64,000 bases of DNA, taken from assembly GCF_016907815.1 (NCBI RefSeq), contig NZ_JAFBCQ010000001.1:3038001-3102000 (forward strand), in the 5' to 3' direction. Below the pieces are notes generated by a model that was not told where the DNA came from, made no database searches, and worked only from the letters and a program-made list of their open reading frames with translations. This document shows, piece after piece, positions 62,607-64,000 of this stretch. A program made the translations under genes and the position numbers. How positions within the stretch are numbered: the first letter of the stretch is position 1; each line of letters starts with the position of its first letter. The stretch is from Microbacterium aurum (lineage in GTDB: Bacteria; Actinomycetota; Actinomycetes; Actinomycetales; Microbacteriaceae).

Positions 62607-64000
62607 ATGGCACAACTGCGTGGAGTCGGGATCGGACTGGGAGTGGCCCAGGGGCCGGTCGCCCGGATGGCGGAGCCGTTGCCGGCGCCGTCGGATGCCG
62701 CGAGCACCCTCACTCCGGAGGAGGAGCTCGCCCGGGTGCGCGAGGCGGTCGCCGCCGTCGCCCGCGAGCTCGAGGAGCGCGGCTCCCGCGCCGGCGGAAT
62801 GGCCCGCGAGGTGCTCGAGGCGCAGGCGATGATGGCAGAGGACCCCACCCTCGACGCCGAGGTCCAGACCCGGGTGAACGCCGGCAAGACCGCTGAGTTC
62901 GCCGTCCATGACGCCTTCGCGAGCTTCCGCGACACCCTCGCGGCGATGGGCGGCTACCTCGGTGAGCGCGCCGCCGACCTCGACGACGTCGCCCAGCGTG
63001 TCATCGCGCGGCTGCGCGGCCTGCCGGCGCCGGGCGTCCCCGACCCCGGCCACCCGTTCGTGCTCGTCGCGAAGGATCTCGCCCCCGCCGACACGGCCCT
63101 GCTCGACCTCGACAAGGTGCTGGCCCTCGTCACCACCGAGGGCGGTCCCACCTCGCACACCGCGATCCTCGCCCGCGAGAAGTCGATCCCCGCGGTCGTG
63201 GGCGTCGCGGGCGCGGAGGACCTCGTCGACGGTGACACCGTCATCGTCGACGCCGCCAAGGGCGTCGTGACGACCGACCCGACCCCCGACGAGCTGGCGC
63301 AGGCGCAGCACCGTGCCGACGCGCGGGCGGCCGCGGCATCCGCCCCCGTCACGCCCGGCGCACTGAAGGACGGCACGCGCGTCCCGCTCTTGGCGAACCT
63401 CGGCAAGCCCAGCGGCGCCGCCGAGGCGGTCGAACTCGGCGCCGAGGGCGTGGGCCTGTTCCGCACCGAGTTCCTCTTCCTCTCCGCCACGCAGGCACCG
63501 ACCGTCGAGGAGCAGACGAAGGCCTACACCGAGTTGCTGCAGGCCTTCCCCGGGAAGAAGGTCGTCGTGCGGACGCTGGATGCCGGCGCCGACAAGCCCC
63601 TCGCGTTCCTCAACGACGCGCACGAGGACAACCCGGCATTGGGCCTCCGGGGCCTCCGTGCCCTCCGCGCGAGCGAGGACATCCTGCGCGAGCAGCTGAC
63701 CGCCCTCGCGAACGCGGATGCCGCAACCGAGGCCGACCTGTGGGTCATGGCTCCCATGGTCTCGACCGTCGAGGAGACACGGTACTTCGTCACCCTCGCG
63801 AAGGAGTACGGCATCAAGACCGCCGGCGTCATGGTCGAGGTGCCCTCGGCGGCGCTCATGGCCGACCGTGTGCTGGAGATCGCCGACTTCGCCTCGATCG
63901 GCACGAACGACCTCACGCAGTACACCATGGCCGCCGACCGTCTGCTCGGGTCGGTCGCCTCGTTCCAGGACCCGTGGCATCCCGCCGTGCTGCGCCTCAT
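62607..64000 (+). CDS. ptsI: PTS enzyme I, 3' end outside the window
   Basis: The frame is open from ATG 62607 (GAAGGAG site) to the window edge, 464 codons. The visible part has the N-terminal domain, phosphohistidine His184 in Gly-Gly-Pro-Thr-Ser-His-Thr-Ala, then [11 protein letters not shown] and Gly-Thr-Asn-Asp-Leu-Thr-Gln-Tyr-Thr of the PEP-binding domain. It starts the PTS phosphate relay. About 90-100 residues should be missing. Confidence 0.95.
   Translation, partial: MAQLRGVGIGLGVAQGPVARMAEPLPAPSDAASTLTPEEELARVREAVAAVARELEERGSRAGGMAREVLEAQAMMAEDPTLDAEVQTRVNAGKTAEFAVHDAFASFRDTLAAMGGYLGERAADLDDVAQRVIARLRGLPAPGVPDPGHPFVLVAKDLAPADTALLDLDKVLALVTTEGGPTSHTAILAREKSIPAVVGVAGAEDLVDGDTVIVDAAKGVVTTDPTPDELAQAQHRADARAAAASAPVTPGALKDGTRVPLLANLGKPSGAAEAVELGAEGVGLFRTEFLFLSATQAPTVEEQTKAYTELLQAFPGKKVVVRTLDAGADKPLAFLNDAHEDNPALGLRGLRALRASEDILREQLTALANADAATEADLWVMAPMVSTVEETRYFVTLAKEYGIKTAGVMVEVPSAALMADRVLEIADFASIGTNDLTQYTMAADRLLGSVASFQDPWHPAVLRL

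Overview
The window is high-GC DNA with many GTG/TTG starts, 1-4 bp gene overlaps and a core set typical of Actinobacteria: an AccA3-type carboxylase with separate beta and epsilon subunits, an LpdA-type quinone reductase and a fused RmlC-RmlD. I place it in the Microbacteriaceae, most likely Microbacterium or a close relative. The genus is inferred; the phylum is secure. No rRNA, tRNA or CRISPR was seen.

Positions 1 to about 39,300 form a large cell-surface glycan locus. It holds two O-antigen polymerase/ligase-like genes (the first cut by the window edge), a VapBC pair, galactofuranosyltransferase-like GT2 enzymes, two ABC-2 polysaccharide exporters, dTDP-rhamnose genes (rmlA, rmlB, fused rmlCD), UDP-galactofuranose (glf), GDP-fucose (gmd, fcl), a polysaccharide pyruvyl transferase, an acyltransferase, a polyprenyl-phosphate glycosyltransferase with its DUF2304 partner, an alpha-1,2-fucosyltransferase, a Wzx flippase, more glycosyltransferases, galE and a large membrane protein. 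Three products carry S-layer-homology-like (SLH-like) repeats: a secreted protein at 37192-39270, a secreted protein broken by insertion sequences at 3882-9687, and, unexpectedly, the C-terminus of the second exporter ATPase (35913-37181). A pyruvyl transferase in the same locus fits the known pairing of SLH domains with pyruvylated wall polymers.

Four insertion sequences sit in this locus. An IS1634-family element (4260-5907) is flanked by a perfect 204-bp direct repeat and, with an IS256-family element (8042-9446, 8-bp duplication), splits one SLH-like gene into three pieces. Removing both elements restores an 846-codon frame. An ISL3-family element (21601-24430, 8-bp duplication) splits the acyltransferase, and an IS110-family element (21661-23033) sits inside the ISL3 transposase gene. 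The IS110 5' non-coding end carries what reads as a bridge RNA: four short guides, in the expected order, match the ISL3 target and the element's own two ends.

From about 39,350 to the end the window is conserved chromosome: a glycosyltransferase, a LytR-CpsA-Psr ligase, purE, purK, a PH-domain membrane protein, birA, acyl-CoA carboxylase beta and epsilon, a two-component system with an additional kinase-like membrane protein, an RNA methyltransferase, maf, the biotinylated carboxylase alpha subunit, lpdA, a purine nucleoside phosphorylase overlapping a phosphosugar mutase, an acetyltransferase, and a PRD regulator divergent from a PTS IIB-HPr-EI operon (EI cut by the window edge). BirA, AccD, AccE and AccA3 together make the acyl-CoA carboxylase. 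Many core genes have a TAnnnT hexamer 6-7 bp before the start codon and no Shine-Dalgarno sequence, which suggests leaderless transcripts. Intergenic spaces hold several long hairpin or tandem-repeat elements.
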